NCBI GenBank assembly: GCA_013339765.2
Contig: CM023452.1
Coordinates: forward strand, 163,307,581 to 163,371,580
Reading direction: 5' to 3'
Origin: Haemaphysalis longicornis
Lineage: Eukaryota > Arthropoda > Arachnida > Ixodida > Ixodidae
DNA: 64,000 nucleotides
The notes beneath the pieces are model-generated. The model was not told where the DNA came from, did not search any database, and saw only the letters and a program-made list of their open reading frames with translations. Below, in pieces: positions 43,254 to 55,000 of the stretch (positions are counted from its first letter, which is position 1; every line of letters begins with the position of its first letter). Position numbers and translations under genes: made by a program.

Positions 43254-43463
43254 CTACGGCTTCCCAAACTCGGTTTCGTGCAGCAGCGTCTGAATCCTGA
43301 TTATGGCGGTGCTCTTCTGACTTTCCCTGAGACGCTTGAAGTGGTCCCGCAGGCTGAGCAGGTACAGGGTGTCGCAGTGGTCGGTGTCAACGTGCGGTCG
43401 CTGGCACGACGTCGTCCAGTTGGCGCTCGCCGCCCGCAGCATCGCCGGTACGTCATAGCGTAA
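43254..43463 (-). CDS. possible terminal exon of an unknown gene
   Basis: A minus-strand frame has GC-rich, low-bias composition and reads through RAASANWTTSCQRPHV, DTDHCDTLYLLSLRDHFKRL and IIRIQTLLHETEFGKP to a TAG at 43254. The sequence looks protein-like (alternating hydrophobic and charged helix), unlike the AT-rich flanks. An in-frame TGA just upstream (about 43473) means a coding exon would have to begin after it, at an AG such as GAAG (about 43468). No family is recognised. It could be a host last exon or a piece of a transposon protein. Confidence 0.35.
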   Translation of the reverse strand, partial: LRYDVPAMLRAASANWTTSCQRPHVDTDHCDTLYLLSLRDHFKRLRESQKSTAIIRIQTLLHETEFGKP

Positions 43464-43514
43464 GCCCCTTCAGGTTGGTGTCCTATATTTATCATTTCCA
43501 AAAAAAAATTAAGC

Positions 43515-43565
43515 AAGCTCCCACTTATAGCAGCAATGATGGAGTAAATGTCGTTGCGGCAGCAA
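43515..43565 (+). repeat. 55-bp shared repeat word, copy 3
   Basis: GCTCCCACTTATAGCAGC, AATGATGGAGTAAATGTCG and TTGCGGCAGC, matching 34190-34250 and, inverted, 23845-23903. Confidence 0.6.
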
Positions 43566-44529
43566 AGAAGCAAATCGGCTGCAATCGCGGAATTAAATCG
43601 TAGTGATGGTCGTAGAGGTCGCGTACAGCTTCGCTACTTTAAAAGGACACTGAAGTGATATTCTCAAGCTCCCGCTTTTGCTTGCACTGCGTACACTGGC
43701 CCAAATGAACACACTTTTCATTGTTTATCCGGGCGATAAGGTGGTATTCATTTTATAAAGCCTGAAAGAACAAAAGCTACCCTGCGCGGCTTGTGACTTC
43801 CGCACAAAATAACAGCAGCGACATCAGACAAAGGTGCTACGTGATTGGACTATGTCCAAGATTCGCATTCAAACACGTTTCGGTTTCGCTTCTGTGAAAC
43901 AACATGCTTAGCATCCGACGTTATCGTTAGATCGGCATTCTCGATATCTCAATAATCGCCATACCGCGCTTTTGTCGTGTTGTCGGTTGCAAAATGCCTC
44001 AGATAAGCCTACCAGGACGGCTTCGATTCGCAGCAATCGCTAGCCGAGGCGTACGCAGTGTAAAAATGCCCTACACGCCACCGCAGACGCCCAAATTCGA
44101 TGCGCTTTTCTCCCATTTTTGGAGTTTGTCTGGCTCATGCCTGTATCGTAAAAAGCGGGTTCGCACCAGGCTAAGGATCTGCTGATTCTTGTCTGCGCCC
44201 ACTACCCGCAAGCAGTCGGCACTTATGGCAACAGCACGCCAACGAGGACTCGGTAGCGCATCAGCGTCAGTCTGCGCGCGTTCTGCGAACTGGCTCGTGG
44301 TCTGATGAAAGTTACGACCCAAAAATGGTGAATTCAGTACATATAACATCGGCCGAAAAAGAAATCAATTTACAAAAAGAAAAAAAAACTGTTGTTGATT
44401 CCTGTGTCATAGGAATCGGTAAAACACGAGAGGGAACTGTGAAGCAAATTCTGCTGCTGCGCATGGTTTGCGGGAAGGCGGCTGTTTTGTGGGTGTGCTT
44501 GGCGAGGGACGTTTTTCTGGAGGGTCGCT
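43566..44529. other. stretch without recognisable gene
   Basis: Short frames with no recognisable domain. Possible older repeat DNA, but no edges could be defined. Confidence 0.4.
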
Positions 44530-44618
44530 TCGGCAAAGGTATACTGGCGTCATTTCCGTGACGAATGTGACGTCAGGTAAATCTTGGTGTATCGAGGCAA
44601 AAAACACTTTTGTGTTAA
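44530..44618. repeat. repeat interrupted by the TTAA element (occupied site)
   Basis: CTGGCGTCATTTCCGTGACG, AATGTGACGTCAGG, AAATCTTGGTG, CACTTTTGTG and TTAA. The same order occurs at 46395-46475, where the corresponding TTAA is not split by an element. The sequence ends exactly at the TTAA (44615-44618) that flanks the transposon. Confidence 0.65.
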
Positions 44619-45312
44619 AGGAGCCATGAAGAGAAAACACAAGTTTGGTTCATTCGAAAGATTGCCTCGTTAGAACCATAACGACACCACTTATAACGCA
44701 AACTTCGCTCAAATAAGCTACATAATTAGAAAAAAAGGAAATGACCATGCGACCCACCAGCTCATTTTACGCAACAGAACCTATGATGTCACTCGAGAAT
44801 GCTCTGCGATTGGCGGAGGCCGGCAAAAGCAAACGCATGTTAGGCAGGGCTTACAGTTTGCACAGCGAGCTAAATGCCCGTGAAACATACTGCATATTCT
44901 TTTTATGACAAAGAACGGTGGAGTAAACGGTTGAAGTTCCGAACGAACACGCAAGCGTGTATGCCAATGCGTACGAAACTACCGCCAGCCGAACTCGACA
45001 TCTCGCCGTCGCCACCGTCGCGCAGACGAATTTTCGGGTTCAAGGCTCTTCGAGGCCAACGAATCGTCCCAGCACGCACAGCCGCGACCTTGTTTGGTAT
45101 CGTAATCCCTTCACAGGAGGTTGGCCGTCATACCGCCAACCAGCAAAGGTAAAAATAGAAACAAGGGGAGTAAAGAACACAGAGCAGCAACGAGGTAGTG
45201 CCACTCGTCGCACAGGTTTCGGTATGGAGGTCGTGTTGGCTTGCTGCTGTCGTTACGAGCTCGTTTACAGTTTACAACCACTGAAAAGTTCAGTTTGTTC
45301 GAGTACTTTACA

Positions 45313-45537
45313 ATGAAATTTCGTTGCTGTGTTTTTAAATGCCCATGTAGTACGGGCAAATCGTCGAGGTAGTGCGACATCACCGCCGGTGAGATCTCCT
45401 TTCATGCGCTGCCCAACGACGAACCTCGGCGAAGCAAGTGGCTGCGTTTTGTGAACTTTGCAAACGGAGGAGAAAGAGAGCTAAAGGAAGTACGAGTGTG
45501 CTCGTTTCATTTCCGAGGAAGTGATTAAGACAGGGAC
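45313..45537 (+). pseudogene. THAP-domain ORF with two premature stops
   Basis: Starts ATG with FRCCVFKCPCSTGK as in copy 1. The TAG at 45370-45372 stands where copy 1 has GAG (one G-to-T change). The rest of the finger continues in frame (FHALPNDEPRRSKWLRFVNF, CSFHF). A second change turns TAC into TAA at the end of the finger (about 45526). The zinc ligands are otherwise all present. It is non-functional, and decayed by point mutation rather than by deletion. Confidence 0.75.
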
Positions 45538-45813
45538 CCGGACATGCTGGCGCTCGTCGCCGACTTCGTCAAAGCGCTCTGACCTTGGGGGAAAAAATTG
45601 GCGTACACACCGCGCATTGACGCTCGAATCTTTCTGGTCGGAGCAGAGAGCTCGAGCGAACGGCTTTCCATACACGACACCGGCCAACTTGCATAAGCGA
45701 TAGTGCTACTGAAATTGAAAATACGGCACATACGTACCAGTCTGTATTCGTCCGTCGCGACGGGGCTGACGAGGCAGCGGTGCTGACGTCTGGGCGTTCG
45801 TCTGTTGTGGCTA

Positions 45814-45966
45814 TCACGGAATGGTCGCTTTCCCGTCCACCGCGTATCCCACAACTCTTGCCCCTCGTGCACTTGGAAACATTGAGCGTTCAAGTGGTGT
45901 GAGGTTGTTAAATGCAAGCCCGAGCTCCTCGGCGAGGGTTTTGTTCTCCGGATCAGGCGATTCCAT
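45814..45966 (-). CDS. short conserved ORF of the TTAA/THAP element, second copy
   Basis: From the ATG at 45966: MESPDPENKTLAEELGLAF, NNLTPLERSM and then a diverging tail ending at 45814. An upstream in-frame extension to 46125 exists but is not shared with copy 1, which supports this ATG as the conserved start. Function unknown; see 13673-13912. Confidence 0.4.
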   Translation of the reverse strand: MESPDPENKTLAEELGLAFNNLTPLERSMFPSARGARVVGYAVDGKATIP

Positions 45967-46394
45967 GACTAGGGCTGCGGGTGGACTAGGTTTTACTAGT
46001 ATTTTTAAAATGGCCGCCGTCTCGGTGGACTCCCGCGTGTGGGTGCTATATGGAGTCGACATACTAAGTATCTGTTTCATGGACCGGCTCGTATGACGCC
46101 ATTGTTCACGTGACGAAATGTGCAATTTTAGCGGGAGTTTAAAATTTTGGCTTAAATTGACTTATTTCTTAGTGAATAAAGCATCATTTGCTTCCGGGAA
46201 AGCGCTTGGGGTACTATGAAACACCTAATCTTTCGAATAAAACAAACTTTTGTTTTCTCTTCATGGCTCCTTTAAAATATAAAACCCGAAACGAACAACC
46301 CAAAGTATAACGTACTCGTTAGTACTGAAGGTTGCTTCCCAGCAAGAATACCCTTGTGTGCAGGGGTGCACCCTTTACAGTACTCTAGCTTCGT

Positions 46395-46475
46395 TGTACT
46401 GGCGTCACATCCGTCACGGATATGACCTAAGTGAAATCTTCGTGAATCCGGGAACGAAACACTGTCGTGTTAAAA
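46395..46475. repeat. paralogue of 44530-44618 (empty-site copy)
   Basis: CTGGCGTCACATCCGTCACG, ATATGACC, GTGAAATCTTCGTG, CACTGTCGTGTTAA. It continues past TTAA without a transposon, with a tRNA-like segment next to it. Confidence 0.6.
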
Positions 46476-46560
46476 AAGGTACCATCGGGTATTCGAACTT
46501 GCGACTTGCAAAATAACATACATACGGCTCGACACCACTCCTCCACAATCCAACACTGCC
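46476..46560 (-). repeat. tRNA-like SINE head candidate
   Basis: The reverse complement reads GGAGTGGTGTCGAGCCG (A-box-like) then GCAAGTTCGAATACCCG (B-box-like) with a gap of about 30 bases, then AAAAAAGG. It is probably the head of a SINE whose tail is 46395-46475. No cloverleaf was verified. Confidence 0.4.
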
Positions 46561-49108
46561 AGTGTTGGAAATATAGGGTATATAATGTATGAACAGTTTA
46601 CATTGTTATTTAGTTTTAGCATTTGAAGCAGCTGAGATGACTATCTGTTGCCTAGCGCTCGTGCAGTAAGCGTTTCCCAAATTTCCACAATATCTCACGT
46701 CTAGCAATTGCATTTCTTATACGGAAAAGCGTTCGCAGATGTGTGGTCGTGCTGCTGACCGCTGTGCTTGATCACCGAGCGCAAAAAAGTGCTTTTTACG
46801 CTGTACGCAAAAAGTTTCCGTTCATTTTATTTCCTTAGTACCTATATTGACTTCGCTGACTCTTCTCCCGCCTTCAATTGGCCTTTGTTGTTCGTACTAG
46901 CGACCTCCCGTAAGGCAACCTCCCTCCCCGCATGCGAATCTGAACCATTGCTTTGTTTTTTTTTTTTCATTTCCGCATTGCCCACGCGAGACATTCAATA
47001 ACACTCTTCCAGCCAGTTAGGAGGGTGCAGCGAGTGCCTTCCGGCCCTGTCCTCCCTTTGCATGTCAGCCTGCTTGTAGCAATAACGTCGTCAAGGGCGG
47101 CCGGCCGACAAGTGCAACATTTCTAATTATGTGGCTTAAACCTTCTACGCAGCGCTCCACCACCTTTTCTGCCTTCCGGGCAATCCCAACGATTTTTCAA
47201 TAATACTCACTTAGCCTCCCCTTGGCACGAAGCCGCCGTCTGCATCCCAGCGCTTCCTCTTTTTTTCCTCTTCCTTCCTTCCCTCCCCTCAGGGTCCTCC
47301 ACGTCTTCTCCCCAGACGGCGGCGGGAGCTGGCTTGCCGACTAAAGCGCCGCTCGCATTCAGTGCGCCAGAGCTTCCGACGGCAGCGGGGCGCCGAAGCC
47401 CATCGTTTTCCCTGGGATGGGACTTACATTGCGCTTTGCGAAGTTTCGCTCCGGTCGACATTGATCGTGGCCGCCGTCTCTGCTGACTCTTTTCTGCGAC
47501 TTCTGCTTGTATTCACCGAGACTTGCAGTGCAGGGTGAGCCGTCTGTAGTGCCTAACTTTGCGACAGTGACTGACGAGCATTGTTGCAAGTGACTGCCTT
47601 TGTGGGGGAAATTTAGGATTTGCATTGGGTCCTTGTGTAACGTGCTCTAGGCCAGTCCGGTCGGGAGACAGCATTGTGGCCTAAGTAGGCCTTCAACGGG
47701 GCGCATCGTGGCAACCAAACGAGTGCAAATTTTGGCGGAAATCTGACTTCTTGCTCACCTAACGTATTTTAGGCAACTTTCGGCCTACAAAACTTCAGTG
47801 CTAGAGTGTGCTGCGATATATTTTTTATTGCTCACCCTTAAGTGAAAAACGTAGTGTATGAAGATCGTCCGTACAATCACGCGTACGAAAGGTCACAGAA
47901 AATAAGACATTTTTTTTCTCCGTCGCTTGATTCCTTCGGCCTGTCGGTGCACCAATTTGCCTCGTGCAGTTATTTCACCGAGTGCAACGAATTGCCGGTT
48001 TAATTTAATACCCTGCTTGAACTCGGTAACAAATACATGCAAAATTTTAGATAGTGCCCCAAGCAGTGCTGACTAAAGCGCTGAAAGGACAGTTTAGAGA
48101 TTGTAACAAGATTTACCATGTCAGCATATGAAGTGTTTCAGCGTTTCTATTTCTATTTGTACAGGAGGACGTAAACAGAGACAACAGAATTGGCACCAGC
48201 TGAAGCAGTTGCAAATTATCTGCTTTCGTGCGATGCAAACATAATGGCAACATTTTAATATTTTATTACCCTGCAAAGGACAAACCAATCTTCACTGTGT
48301 ATAGGTGAGCCGCCAGAATCGTACAAATTGTTTTATGGAGGTACAGTCAGAACGTTAGCTCGGCAAAGCATCAAGTTTCCTAAATCGTTTCAATCAGCAA
48401 CAAAAAGCCAGGGCAAAAAAAATTTACTCATTGGGAGGGCGGATTCACTTGACGGAGGTACTTCTAGCAGATAATATCTGTTTTCACTGGTGTGAAGATT
48501 ATCTTTTCTGATCATACATCAAGTCAACGGTGTAAATTACAAAAGACATAACTGTTGCCGGGCTTTACAAAAACGCAAAGTACAGCGTCCACTACTCCCC
48601 TGATAGATTTCCGTGGCGCTTCCCTTGCACTCAAACCCAGCCGTACCTCCTGTCTAGCTTCACGGTAAAATCAAAAGCATGAAATTTAAGTTCAGTATTT
48701 GTAACCAGGAGACGTGGGTGATAGCTTTGTCTTTCATACAGTTTCCAACTTAAACTGGCGGGTATAACAGATTACTAATGGAAGCAAACTGTGGCCCCAA
48801 GCACGGAATGTGTATTTGTTCAGCGTCCGGTGTAGGCAATGTATGAAACAAGATAGAGCAAAGGCTCGGTTTAATGCATTTGTGTTGGCGGCGCTTGGTC
48901 GAGAACAACCAAACTGCATCAATCTTATATGTTTTTATCTTATCTTGGCAAATGCGATCTTCATGTTTGGTCCTAGATAGCATTTAAAACATTTGTGAAA
49001 GCGCCCCCTGGAAGTGTAAACTTACGTGCTGAAATGAATCCCCACCCACAGCCTAATTACTCGCGAGAAACAGCAGTCAACTAATGACGCTGACATAACG
49101 TCTTCGCC
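46561..49108. other. long stretch without confident gene; GC-rich island at 47200-47620
   Basis: The island at 47200-47620 has overlapping frames on the minus strand without domains, and a donor-like GGTGAGCC at about 47532 on the plus strand. It lies 1.5 kb upstream of the GAS1-like gene, so a 5' non-coding exon or CpG-rich promoter is conceivable but unproven. The rest is AT-rich and featureless. Confidence 0.4.
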
Positions 49109-49962
49109 ATGACCACGCTACTCGGGGTCTTCAAGAGAGGCACTCGTCGTTTCTGCTTGATGTCAGTACTCATCGCGAGTGTTTTTGATGCTGTTCTGTG
49201 TGGCGGGGACTGCGGCATCAGTGATGGGACGGTGCCCCTCGCTTCGCCGAAACGTCGCATAACATGCCACGAGGCCGAACAAGACTGCATCGGCCGGCTC
49301 ACCTGCGGAATGGCCTTCCACGGTCACCGTCTGGACTGCAAGCGGGAGCTGGCGGGTCGCACACCGGGTCGTTGCTCGATCCACTGCCGCCAGTCCCTCA
49401 TCTCCCTCGCCAGCACAGAGGAAGGCTACACGTACGTCGGTTGCGACTGCGGTACTGACGACTTTTGCCGGGCACTCCTTTCAAGGCTTGCTCCTTGCTG
49501 GTGGCAGAGACCATGCCCCACGAACAACACGAACCTACAGATCCGTGGTGGTCCCGCCATCATACAGACGTCGCCAGCGTCTTCTTCTGTGCAGTCCTCA
49601 ATGAGGCCGCAGTGCTCGCGCATTACCAGGGAGTGCGTGTTAGACCCTGTGTGCTCGGTGGCGTGGGACTACTACCGCCGCTTCTTGCCACGAGGTGCTT
49701 GAAGGTGTCGCGCAACAGTGCTCGACGCGATGTCGCAACAGTGTTCGCATTCTTGTGCGGATGGAGAGAGCCCACAGGATCCTTGACTGCGCTTGTGGCA
49801 CTCAGACACACAACCAAGTGCGCCTTAGCATTGAACAGAATACGTCAGGAGTGCTTTGGACTGAGCCCTGTCGACACTAGCGACGCCAGTCAGAGGACGA
49901 GGAGTGGAGGTGGCTTTCTTACAAATAGTCCTCTTTTGGCGCACTTTGTTGCATTGCGGTAA
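49109..49962 (+). pseudogene. GAS1/GDNF-receptor-like secreted cysteine-rich protein, two frameshifts
   Basis: GAS1 and GFR-alpha proteins are surface co-receptors with GDNF-receptor-like domains. From the ATG at 49109 (CGCCATGA context) there is a likely signal peptide (hydrophobic FCLMSVLIASVFDAVLC, residues 15-31). Repeat 1 covers residues 53-130 (CHEAEQDC, CGMAFHGHRLDC, RCSIHCRQSL, GCDCGTDDFC, APC), a full GAS1-type cysteine pattern. A Pro/Ser linker follows, then repeat 2 from residue 169 (CSRITRECVLDPVCSVAW). The frame is lost at 49695-49702; the next frame carries CSTRCRNSVRI and DCACGT, and another shift near 49805 restores KCALALNRIRQEC. There are no introns inside. It is either a decayed gene or a real gene with assembly indels. 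A GPI signal is not evident. Confidence 0.7.
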
Positions 49963-51648
49963 AACGCGTCTTCAATTTCATTTTTGGGAGATGCAGTTGA
50001 CTATTTCTCCTCAACACTTGCTCAGTCCAACACGTGCCTCTGATACAAGGACTGTTCTAGCATACAGCGCTAGGGGGTTTGAAATCTTAGGAGAAGCGCA
50101 CGTCTTACGAATATGTCGCCAACCAGCGCACCAACCCTGAAATGTACTGGAATTTCTTCAAAGAAGGTGCTGAATTGTGAAATCTGTTCTCCATTTGTGG
50201 GCTTCTATGGTCGATGTTACGCTATAATAATCATTATGAACACGTAACAAAATAAATATAAGTGCTAACGTAAGTATAGACTGGCCCAGGACAGTTCATC
50301 GTACTCTTACGTTGATGGCTCAATAAAGCAAGAAGCTCGAAAGATTGTGTGTATTGCAAACATGATGGAAAATCCAGTTGGCGGCAAGCTAACCCAATGG
50401 TTCGCCTTTGTGTATTTTTGTGTATGCCATGGCGTCTATAAAGGGCCCCATAGCATAGGTGATGAGCGTTCATTGGGCGTGTAGTCATTCTGTCACTTTT
50501 TCTTCCCTGTTCACGCCCTACAGAACTCAGAATTTTCCCGTTCGTCAGCACTTTACGGATAATTAAGTACCTTCGAATAAGAATTAACCGAGAATCTCGC
50601 ACTTATATATTTCATGCAGCCTCAACAGGGCTCCCGCCCCAACTCAAAACAAAGCTCTTCGAATCAAACTAGACGCAAATAACGGGAAAAAAATCATAAG
50701 GTATAAAGAGAGAGAGAATTTTTAATGACACCGAAGAGGTCAGCCCTGCATAATGCTGCGCTTGCTACTTCAGATGGTTGGTGAACATGTATTTAAGGGT
50801 ATATTCTAAAATGAATAATACAAATAAGGGAGCAGCCAGAGCAATTAACTATCGCTGCATCCAAATGTCGGACGAAATCCTATAATAACGCTTTTTCAAT
50901 CAGAATTCACAGGTGTACATTTTCCTTTATTCTTCCTTTTCTTTAACCAAAAGCTTTTTTCACTGTGAATAGGGTTTTCGAAGCACGTAGGTCGTAGGCA
51001 GAGCGCACATTAATAGTTGCCTCGGTGAAAGAGATTGCTTTCTGTAAATAACCCCTCATTTGAGTTCCATTTCGCCCAGTGTGCCCTCGTAATGTTTCCA
51101 TCAAGCTGGAGGAGAATTTCTCCTTCGTCCGCCTCAGGCAAGACGACACGGCATAAAATTCTTTAAGACATATTCATGCTGTATCAGACTTCGCCTTATC
51201 CAAGTGACCATTTCCTACGGTAATCGACATGTCGTGTACAGCCTCCCGCTTTTGTGTGGAAGAGCGACACATTGGGCAAGCCGGCGTTGCCTTAATGTCC
51301 CGTTACGTGAAAGCAACAACGTCAACACATGCACCGGAAGGTTCGTGGCGATACATTGTCTGATGCGCGACTGGAAATCTATATTTGATGAGCCTATGAC
51401 TGCGTATAGGACGCGAAATCAGACGCGTATTTCGCGAAATCATGGAGGCCCGAATCGATTTGTAGACGCGGTGATCAGTGTGTCGTCAGCTCCCTTCGCT
51501 GACCCTTTCCAACGAAGCACTGCCTTTCATGGCGGTGGCATCTACTGGCACTGAATTGTACCCCGTTGGTAGAATTTTACTCAAATGTTCGTCATCGTCA
51601 TCCTCACCAAAAAAAAACTATACCCAGTTCCACCCAGTGTGACATCTT
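49963..51648. other. stretch without recognisable gene
   Basis: Includes the possible 3' UTR of the GAS1-like gene (AATAAATAT at about 50250). Short frames only after that. A GAGAGAGAGA run lies at about 50706-50716. Confidence 0.4.
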
Positions 51649-52023
51649 GTGGAACAAGCACAGCTCTGGTTCTCTTCTGTCGGATCGAACGTCGACGGAT
51701 GGTCGCCCGAGAACAGCAGCGACGTCGGCGCGCAAATTGTACGGTTCTTCGCAAAGGAATCGGCAGCTAAACGTCAGCGGCGGGAGGCTTCCTCCCAGCC
51801 GGAGGGAGAGGAGCCCGCCCCTGCGACACCACTGCGCCATCAATCGGTGGGTCTGAGAACCGGTTTCTACGAGGCCGCTGGCAGGTCTGAGAACCTGCTC
51901 TTACTCCTGCGTGACTCACGACCGTCAGCAGACGGACGAAAATACCCGACGTACAGCACTTCCGCTGTTAAAATCCGAAGCGAAGGCCAGCGGAAAGTGC
52001 ACATATCCATTGAAATAACGTAG
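51649..52023 (+). CDS. unrecognised ORF, possible exon
   Basis: 124 codons in a locally GC-rich patch. The middle is charged (FFAKESAAKRQRREASSQPE), then Pro/Glu-rich, then ENLLLLLRDSRP and VKIRSEGQRKVHISIEIT. It could be an exon of a basic nuclear-type protein, but competing frames on both strands are equally long. I recognise no domain. Confidence 0.25.
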   Translation: MEQAQLWFSSVGSNVDGWSPENSSDVGAQIVRFFAKESAAKRQRREASSQPEGEEPAPATPLRHQSVGLRTGFYEAAGRSENLLLLLRDSRPSADGRKYPTYSTSAVKIRSEGQRKVHISIEIT

Positions 52024-55000
52024 ACAGCTTACAATGCAAGCATTCTTTCAGTAAGTAAAGCATAAAACAAGCATCCAAGCAACATAATCTATGCTAAGGC
52101 GCCCCGGCGGCCCTATAACTATGCTAAGCCCTAGCTATGCTAAGCCACCTAGCATTTGGGTACAGCGCATAGGTGTCCCGGTAAAGATTACTGTTGCCCG
52201 AATTCCGCAGCGACGGACGCTGGTGGCAACGGGAGTGGTGTCACTGGACTTTCAAATATATAAAGAGAACCCAGTAGCAACTTATTTTATTGTCGTAGCG
52301 GCGCCGATGTGGGTAGGCCATGCAAAGTTCGGACTCCCCTGGAGCAGCGTGAATGCAAGCGCGGTGAAGAGAACATAAACGCAATGTCGAGTTGGCAAAG
52401 GCGCGTTGGCAAAGGCAGGTGACGAGCTACGCTTCGACGTGACGTCTCCCGGGCAACGTCGGCAGCGTTCGAAAGGAAGCTCTCTCCACTCTGGAAGACC
52501 GCTCTCCCCACGGGCTCTCTCCGCTCCTTTCCTCGCTCTCCTGTTGCTCGCTGCGTTGGCGGATTGACGGGAAAATTTTGCCGACATGCCCCGTGTATTG
52601 CAAACAGAATAAAATATTTCCCAATGAAGCTTATTGATATTTTGAGCTTACTGCATACCCCTCAGAGGTGCTGTATTTCGTAGCGCCTATTCAAGTTTCA
52701 CCTTTAAATTTCTCAGGAATCAGTATAGAAAGCAGTAATTTTTTAAGGAGCTAGTCTTACAAAAACACACCCACCTGACACGCAGGTTTCCGAGAAAGGT
52801 TGAAACTCTGAAACACGTACGCACGATGCGAAATCACAGCGGAATAATGATGCCTAGTGGACTCCACGGCAAAGTTATAAATTAACAGAGTGCACTCAGT
52901 TTTACAAAATGGGGACGGGAAAAGAGGGCGTGTAATCATTATGGCGAAAATCACAGAACCTTTAGCGTTGTTCACCCGAGGTTGTCGCCGCCTTCCTAAA
53001 AACACAAATAAAAATATATTTTGGGTATGCAAAAATATATTTGGAGAAAGAGTGCACTGACGAGCGACGGCTAAGAGTTGCCTCGTGATTACGAAAAACT
53101 CAGCAATGAGGCTAGGCGAGAGAAGAAAGGCAAATAGAAGACAAGCCCGCTCATAAAGCGGTCGTTAGAGAATGCAAGGGAACGATCGAGATCGCGCGAT
53201 AAACAAAACAAGAATGTGGGCCGAGGCAGTAAAATCCCACACACACGGCACAGCCTCTTCGGGGAGATTTCGAGGCAAAAAAAATAACAGCTCAAGCAAA
53301 AAGGAAACAAAGTGGAGCTGTAACGAGAGTTGTTTGAATAAACAAAAACGTGAGTGAGACACAAAATGTTGAGGCGCGTTCCGAGTTGTGCACTGATCCT
53401 CTTATAATACCGCGGAACCACGAATCCCATTTGTGCGTCCCAGATACCCAGGCTCACTTCATTGTTGTGCGTCTAGTACATCTTGGGCAAGTTCTTCCTC
53501 CGCCTAATGGCTGTTTGCTGTTTTGATTTTCCGCGAACGCCAGTGCCCCCCGTTCCATTTTTTTTTTTTCTGCCCTGGTACTTCTTCTCGCTATGTTCCT
53601 TTCAACGGTTACGATGGTGACGAATTGCGGGCGACCAAAACCATACATTTGCCGCAACAAAAGGACACTTTTTATGCAAAAACGCAAAAGGAAGTGTTTC
53701 CTTCCTCCATGCTTCTCTGGCATGGTGAACAGGAAGTGGGCGTTCCGGAAGCGGAGACAGCGGCCTTTGTTACGCTCTCCATGATATATTCAACAGCAGG
53801 ATTGGAGGCTTCGCCTCGGGGATTTATCCTCTTTTTTTAGAAAGACGGGAGCGGTTCGTCGGATTTAGTTCGGTGTACGTTTGGGGATCAATTTCCGACA
53901 GTTGAGGATTAAACAAGGCCCTACCCTTGGGATCACCTAAACTCGTGTTTTTGGCCTATATCTGCTTGAGCATGCGCGAGCCCCAAAAAATCGTTCTGTG
54001 AAAAATGACTCCGGATTAAAAATGCTTATAAAGTCCCGGTAAACAGGCCACACGTGCAAAATAAGAAGAAATTGCCCTAAATGGCCCGAATACAGCGGTC
54101 TTTAGTTTCGTATATATTGATGAGTATGTTATTCCTGCGTTAAAAACGTTTGATAAGTTATAAATTGTAATATTGAGAGATGAAAATGGTGTGACCTGTT
54201 ATGCGGGCACTTGGGCCGTGGAACAACTCCAGATGATTCTGCTGATAATGGGTAAGCGATGATGATGATAATAGAGATTATTATCACTACCGCTGATGAT
54301 AGTGTAGTGAAGAAGCACGGTTTGCAACACCAAGGGTGCTGGCTGTGTAACCAAAGGGCTCCCATAACTTCCATTATACAAATAGTATGACCAAATAGTC
54401 GAAGACAAGGCACAAACAAAAACGAAGATGTTTGTTACGTATCGGAAAAGGGACTCTCCTTCATCAGAGTAACGGATCGCATGATATATAAAAAATTCAG
54501 TGGCCTTCCACTCTGGGAAGGAGAATTACCAGCGAAGCAGGGCTCATTAAAAGGAGATCCCGAAACAAAAAAAAATGTTTGTTTGTTATTTTGATTGAGC
54601 GTAATTTTTAGCCAATTATTTTAGTGCAACTTTGAATGACTCGAGCTTTGTTCTAGCGCACACACCTAGGACTGCCCGCATCCCTGCCGCATCGTAGGCA
54701 TCTAACAGTCTGTGTGTGGCCTGTGTAACACACCAACCCGAACCATTTGACCACGCAGGACAGCAGTTGGCTCGTAGCGGGTCACATCGGGATATCCACG
54801 TTCAAATCCCCCACCAGCATAACGTCATCGGTGAGGAAATGACGCCTTGCTAGGTATTCGAGGGTAGTCGAAAAGAAATAATTAATTATAGCGGGTCTGT
54901 TTTAATCTGCCAATGAGGGTATTCAAAATATGTGGCATTAATCGTTTCTACAAACAATCCGAATCACAATGGTCAACAAGAGTACAGCGACACCTAAAAA

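Larger units (their letters stand above)
44619..46271. mobile_element. Kolobok-like DNA transposon copy 2 (inverted relative to copy 1)
   Basis: Starts AGGAGCCATGAAGAGAAAAC and ends GTTTTCTCTTCATGGCTCCT, flanked by TTAA at 44615-44618 and 46272-46275. Over most of its length it is the reverse complement of 13349-15049, with small indels (1653 versus 1701 bp). It carries a stop-broken THAP ORF (plus strand) and the short MESPDPENK ORF (minus strand). Both copies appear to derive from the same source element. Confidence 0.85.

Noticed and set aside
43994..44185. A further THAP-like exon
   Set aside because: Only a VVGCKMP-like start resembles THAP; the required Cys pairs, Trp and C-x2-H are not present.
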